A stretch of DNA of 8,616 nt from Alphaproteobacteria bacterium (GTDB taxonomy: Bacteria; Pseudomonadota; Alphaproteobacteria; Rhizobiales; Xanthobacteraceae). The DNA lies in contig VAZS01000393.1 of assembly GCA_005884855.1 (NCBI GenBank), positions 1 through 8,616 of the forward strand. Direction: 5' to 3'. Positions 6,293 to 8,616 of the stretch are shown here, piece after piece. Position numbers and translations under genes: made by a program. Position 1 is the first letter of the stretch; every line of letters begins with the position of its first letter. Under the pieces are notes generated by a model. That model did no database searches. It was not told the origin of the DNA and saw only the letters and a list, made by a program, of their open reading frames with translations.

Positions 6293-6700
6293 CTAGCCCG
6301 GCGTCCACGGCTGGTAATCGCCAGTGGCTTTAGGGCGCTGGCCGCTGGCCAATGTCGAGCCGGATGGACGATAGGCTGCCGGCGTGCCCGTCAGGTTAGG
6401 CACATGCGACTTTTCCCATTCGCGCGGCGTATAGGCCTGTTCGGTCGGCAGAACATCGACAGTGTGATGCAGCCAGCCATGCCATGAGGGTGGTACGCGC
6501 GAGGCTTCGGCAAGACCGTTATAGATCACCCAGCGCCGCTCGAAGCCAAGCGTCGGATCTATCTTGCCCCCCGTGGTGCGGTAATAGCGGTTGCCCTGCT
6601 CGTCCGTGCCGACCAGTTCGCCGAAGCGCCAGGTCCACAATTGCGTGCCAAACGTCTGGCCGTTCCACCAGGTAAATAGCTTGAGCAGAAACTGTTTCAT
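6293..6700 (-). CDS. NADH:ubiquinone oxidoreductase subunit NDUFA12 (B17.2) family
   Basis: 135 residues from ATG 6700. The frame is open upstream, but the family begins with the hydrophobic stretch MKQFLLKLFTWWNGQTFGTQ, so 6700 is the start. The signature runs GNRYYR (residues 37-42), then ERRWVIYNG and PPSWHGWLHH (about 54-78), with a Pro/Gly/Thr-rich C-terminal tail ending QPWTPG. This is the alphaproteobacterial homologue of mitochondrial complex I accessory subunit NDUFA12, attached to the matrix/cytoplasmic arm and needed for assembly or stability rather than catalysis. It is not in a nuo operon here. It lies 58 bases downstream of the broken EamA gene on the same strand. No clear Shine-Dalgarno is visible. 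Confidence 0.92.
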   Translation of the reverse strand: MKQFLLKLFTWWNGQTFGTQLWTWRFGELVGTDEQGNRYYRTTGGKIDPTLGFERRWVIYNGLAEASRVPPSWHGWLHHTVDVLPTEQAYTPREWEKSHVPNLTGTPAAYRPSGSTLASGQRPKATGDYQPWTPG

Positions 6701-6758
6701 CGCGGTCTGATGCCAGCCGCGGCCCGATTTGTCCAGTAAACTCCGCCCAATCCAGCAC

Positions 6759-7651
6759 TTAAGACCGCGTCGCCAATGCCACGCCTGCCAGCGTGAACAC
6801 CAGCGCGGCGATCTGGCCGGTGCCGAGCGGCTCGTGCAGCGCGATCGCTGACGCAACGACGCCGATCACCGGTACCGCCATGGTGCCGATTGCCGCAACT
6901 GAAGCCGGCAGCCGCGCCAGAGCTGCGAACCAGCTGACATAGGCGATGCAGAACTGGATCAGGATCGAGTACGCGATCAGGATCCAGCGGACAGCGCCGC
7001 GGCGTCGGCCTTTTCGATCAACAGGCCAATGATAGTGATCGGCAGACATCCGATCCCGATCTGCCAGGCCGCGGCTGTGAGCGGCGGCAGGTGCAGCGGA
7101 AGCTTCTTCGCCAACACCGTGCCGACGGCAAAGCCGATCGATCCGCCGAGCGCCATGATGATTCCCGGCAGCTTTTCCATGCTGGCGGCGAGACCATTGC
7201 CCCCCATGATCGCGCTCAGGCCCGCAAACGCCATCACCAGCGATATCACCCGCAGGAGATTGGGCCGCTCACCGAGTACGGGCCAGGCCAGCATCGAGGC
7301 CCATACCGGCATGGTGTAGGCGATCAGCGCGGCCTCGCTCGCCGGCAGCCAAAGCAGCGCAAGCCCCATCAGCACCATCCAACAGGCGACGTTCAGGAAA
7401 GCGGCGAGCGCCAGCCTCGGCCAGAGTTCGCGGGGTACGCGCAGGCTTTGGCGCCAGATCAAGGCCAACACCGCGAGCAGGCCCGCGCCGACCACGCCGG
7501 TTGTGCCTCGCAACGTCAGCGGCGGCACTTCACTCAGGAGGAATTTGGTGGCGGGCCAGTTGAAACCCCAGCCGATCGAGGTGATGGCGAGGAACATGAG
7601 GCCCGCTGGCGTGATGTGAGCACGCGTACCGCGCGGCTTTGGCGTCGTCAT
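6759..7651 (-). pseudogene. EamA-family (DMT) transporter, interrupted by a frameshift
   Basis: From ATG 7651 the frame encodes 224 residues of an EamA drug/metabolite transporter and then hits TGA at 6977-6979. The matching rest continues in another frame from about 6995 (RWILIAYSILIQFCIAYVSW onward) to TAA at 6759-6761. The whole span is 893 bases, one short of a multiple of three, so a single lost base (or two gained) between about 6980 and 7000 would explain it. Restored, the protein would have 297 residues and about ten membrane segments in two EamA repeats, the family norm. Both repeats keep typical motifs: WGFNWPATKF and SEAALIAYTMPVW in the first, LPASVAAIGTMAVPVIGV and ALHEPLG in the second. 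There is no slippery heptamer at the junction. It is either a recently broken exporter of amino acids or metabolites, or a sequencing error. The upstream extension to ATG 7768 is not typical of the family. Confidence 0.82.
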
Positions 7652-7888
7652 GAAGTCAGACCGTTGGGAATCGGCGGCACCATGCCGTGTCTTTCGCGCC
7701 GTGGCCATCGATCGGCGGGCATGCCTGCCCGGCCCAGCGGTAACTTCGGGTGAGTCTCGGCAGGGCAACCCCTTGGCGGCAATAAATAGTTCTCCTGTGA
7801 ACAGCGGGACGAAGCTTCGGCTGGCGCGTATCGGATAATTTTTTCCTTGGGAATCCCTCAGGACTCACTGATAGTTGTCGGCACCGGA

Positions 7889-7903
7889 GGGGCTGTGCGC
7901 CCC
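7889..7903 (+). terminator. Possible small terminator hairpin
   Basis: GGGGC and GCCCC (5 bp) with a five-base loop, followed by CTGTTATTTCCGTTTTT. The stem is short and the T-run starts late. No plus-strand gene upstream needs it, so it is weakly supported. Confidence 0.2.
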
Positions 7904-7929
7904 CTGTTATTTCCGTTTTTCCACCATAT

Positions 7930-7958
7930 TTAGTACTTGATTCAGGAAATCGTACTAA
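7930..7958. promoter_or_regulatory. Inverted repeat TTAGTAC-N15-GTACTAA, possible operator
   Basis: Perfect 7-bp arms at 7930-7936 and 7952-7958, spaced one and a half to two helical turns apart. It ends 3 bases before a possible -35 box on the plus strand, which is where an activator would bind. The regulator is unknown. It does not match the NrdR box layout. Confidence 0.4.
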
Positions 7959-7961
7959 GGC

Positions 7962-7990
7962 TTGACGGGCGCGATGGAGTCGTCCTAGTT
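7962..7990 (+). promoter_or_regulatory. Possible promoter reading toward nrdJ
   Basis: TTGACG (7962-7967), 17 bases, CTAGTT (7985-7990). The -35 is good (five of six) and the -10 is weak. A start near 7997 would give a leader of about 385 bases before the nrdJ ATG, covering all the hairpins. Confidence 0.4.
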
Positions 7991-8031
7991 TTTGATCCTG
8001 TTCGGCGCGAGTGTGTTTGGGTCCCGCCGGT

Positions 8032-8123
8032 CGCTCCCTAAGGGTTCCAGAATGACAACTCCGCCGGCCGGTCGAGGCAGCGGGTGGCGGGCTTGTGTGC
8101 CCTGAATTCTGGACCTGGGAGCG
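8032..8123 (+). repeat. Long two-part stem enclosing a 17-codon reading frame
   Basis: Outer arms CGCTCCC (8032-8038) and GGGAGCG (8117-8123) pair perfectly. After a small internal loop, GGTTCCAGAAT (8043-8053) pairs with ATTCTGGACC (8106-8115) with one bulged T. That is 17 base pairs in total. Inside, CCGCC (8061-8065) can pair with GGCGG (8086-8090). It may be an RNA structure in the nrdJ leader, or a small hairpin-type repeat element that occurs elsewhere in the genome. Confidence 0.6.
8052..8105 (+). CDS. Possible 17-residue leader peptide upstream of nrdJ
   Basis: ATG 8052 to TGA 8103-8105 encodes MTTPPAGRGSGWRACVP. AAGGG-like purines (8040-8044) lie 7 bases before the ATG, a good ribosome binding site. 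The frame fits exactly between the two arms of the stem at 8043-8115: the 5' arm ends on the AT of the ATG and the 3' arm begins right after the stop codon. A translating ribosome would therefore open the stem. There is no run of one amino acid as in classic attenuator peptides. The fit could be chance. Confidence 0.25.
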   Translation: MTTPPAGRGSGWRACVP

Positions 8124-8129
8124 CCAAAA

Positions 8130-8169
8130 CGAGCCAAAACGGCTCGAGATTAGTCGAGCCAAACGGCTC
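8130..8169 (+). repeat. Tandem GAGCC-AAAAC-GGCTC hairpins with alternative pairing
   Basis: CGAGCC-AAAAC-GGCTCG (8130-8146) and GAGCC-AAAC-GGCTC (8156-8169) are two hairpins in tandem. The inner arms can instead pair with each other: GGCTCGA (8141-8147) with TCGAGCC (8154-8160), loop of six bases. The two folds exclude one another. No T-run follows, so this is not a plain terminator. Confidence 0.55.
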
Positions 8170-8205
8170 AGTTGGGAGTTGAGGCGTTGAGTATGACCTG
8201 GGTAG

Positions 8206-8223
8206 CGGAACGGGGGCGTTCCG
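8206..8223 (+). repeat. Perfect hairpin CGGAACG-GGGG-CGTTCCG
   Basis: Seven perfect base pairs and a four-base loop within the nrdJ leader. No T-run follows. Confidence 0.5.
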
Positions 8224-8243
8224 TCAGGGCATGCGGCGGCAGG

Positions 8244-8261
8244 ATCGATGCTCGCATCGAT
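8244..8261. repeat. Near-perfect palindrome ATCGATGC-TC-GCATCGAT
   Basis: Eight perfect base pairs around two central bases, 120 bases before the nrdJ ATG. The loop is too small for a relaxed RNA hairpin, so a protein binding site is as likely as an RNA fold. Confidence 0.5.
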
Positions 8262-8381
8262 GTTGCCAAATAGAAACAGGGCCGGGTCCACCGGTAGAGC
8301 TGCGGGCCAACAAGTCCGCTCAACGACAACAGCCGGCGCCGCCGCAAGCGGTTCCGGTGACAAGAATGGGGCACCACGAAA

Positions 8382-8616
8382 ATGCGAATCGAACGGCGGA
8401 ACACCACTGCAGGCCAGTCACCCTATGCCGGAATTGATTTCAGATTGACGACATCTGAGATCCGCAATCCCGACGGCTCGGTGGTATTTCGCCTGGAGAA
8501 CGTCGAGGTGCCGCAATTCTGGTCGCAGGTCGCCTCCGACGTGCTGGCGCAGAAGTATTTCCGCAAGGCCGGCGTTGCCGCAAAGCTGAAGAAGGTCGAG
8601 GAAGAGACCGTGCCGT
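8382..8616 (+). CDS. nrdJ: Adenosylcobalamin-dependent (class II) ribonucleotide reductase, N-terminus
   Basis: The frame from ATG 8382 runs 78 codons to the window edge without a stop. The sequence MRIERRNTTAGQSPYAGIDF, then RLTTSEIRNPDGSVVFRLEN, VEVPQFWSQVASDVLAQKYF and KLKKVEEETVP is what I recognise as the N-terminus of the long (about 1200-residue) alphaproteobacterial class II enzyme. It reduces ribonucleotides to deoxyribonucleotides with a radical made from coenzyme B12, independent of oxygen. Catalytic Cys and Glu residues lie beyond the window. The upstream sequence GGGGCACCACGAAA gives only a weak ribosome binding site. The leader region is unusually long and full of hairpins, with no visible cobalamin riboswitch. 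Confidence 0.9.
   Translation, partial: MRIERRNTTAGQSPYAGIDFRLTTSEIRNPDGSVVFRLENVEVPQFWSQVASDVLAQKYFRKAGVAAKLKKVEEETVP

Larger units (their letters stand above)
7652..8381. other. Gene-free 730-bp region upstream of nrdJ
   Basis: No reading frame here resembles a protein I know. It holds, left to right, a small GC hairpin (GGGGC/GCCCC, 7889-7903) followed by T-rich sequence, a 7-bp inverted repeat (7930-7958), a possible promoter (7962-7990), and then a dense series of hairpins from 8032 to 8261 up to the nrdJ start. I see no B12-box or other cobalamin riboswitch signature, and no NrdR-like 16-base palindrome pair. Confidence 0.6.

Noticed and set aside
6977..7000. Programmed ribosomal frameshift in the EamA gene
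   Set aside because: There is no slippery heptamer or nearby downstream stem, and EamA genes are not known to need one.
7091..7753. A 220-codon plus-strand open frame opposite the EamA gene
   Set aside because: It is antisense to clearly conserved transporter codons, and its Arg/Gln/His-rich composition is that of a shadow frame.
7656..8363. A 235-codon minus-strand open frame across the region upstream of nrdJ
   Set aside because: Its protein is rich in Arg, Pro, Ser and Cys without domain-like pattern, it runs through the hairpin array, and its end overlaps the EamA start region. It looks like a by-product of high GC.
7990..8381. Cobalamin riboswitch in front of the B12-dependent reductase gene
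   Set aside because: No GCCACTG or B12-box-like sequence was found in the leader.
1..8616. CRISPR arrays, tRNA or rRNA genes, insertion sequences
   Set aside because: No regular spaced repeats, tRNA cloverleaf signatures, rRNA stretches or transposase-like proteins were seen on either strand.

Overview
The window looks like a chromosomal segment of an alphaproteobacterium of the Bradyrhizobium/Rhodopseudomonas type. The DNA is GC-rich. There is an orphan ABC_sub_bind-type periplasmic protein with a Tat-like leader, an NDUFA12-type complex I accessory subunit (typical of alphaproteobacteria), and the start of an adenosylcobalamin-dependent (class II) ribonucleotide reductase. The taxonomic placement is inferred from gene content and protein style, not from a search.

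Layout. Plus strand, 1-4235: the tail of an HSL-type alpha/beta hydrolase (1-408), an orphan ABC substrate-binding protein (597-1574), an NhaD-like ion antiporter (1645-2946) and a Tat-exported M19-type dipeptidase (3105-4235). Next comes a divergent pair. A GlxA-type regulator (DJ-1/PfpI plus AraC DNA-binding domain) lies on the minus strand (4250-5188), and an isonitrile hydratase-like DJ-1/PfpI enzyme (inhA-like, 5300-5986) lies on the plus strand. The 111-bp gap between them carries an inverted repeat, TGTCC-N25-GGACA, that looks like the regulator's operator. The right part is minus-strand: an NDUFA12 gene (6293-6700) and an EamA-family transporter interrupted by a frameshift (6759-7651). 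At the right edge nrdJ begins on the plus strand (8382 onward).

Two non-coding regions stand out. Between inhA and the NDUFA12 gene (5987-6292) the minus strand encodes a well-ordered series: a possible promoter, two nested hairpins and a textbook intrinsic terminator. This suggests a small RNA of about 190 nt. Upstream of nrdJ (7652-8381) lies a 730-bp gene-free stretch. It holds a 7-bp inverted repeat next to a possible promoter, a 17-bp two-part stem that encloses a 17-codon reading frame with its own ribosome binding site, and a run of further perfect hairpins. Together these suggest a long structured leader for nrdJ.

The dipeptidase gene is bracketed by two imperfect copies of a roughly 45-50 bp sequence. 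One copy is the 3' end of the GlxA-type regulator gene and the other is a decayed copy directly after the antiporter stop codon. This is a scar of a past insertion or duplication. Functionally the left part looks like accessory metabolism and transport (ester hydrolysis, solute binding, ion exchange, peptide hydrolysis, isonitrile hydration). The right edge carries core genes (complex I, deoxynucleotide synthesis).
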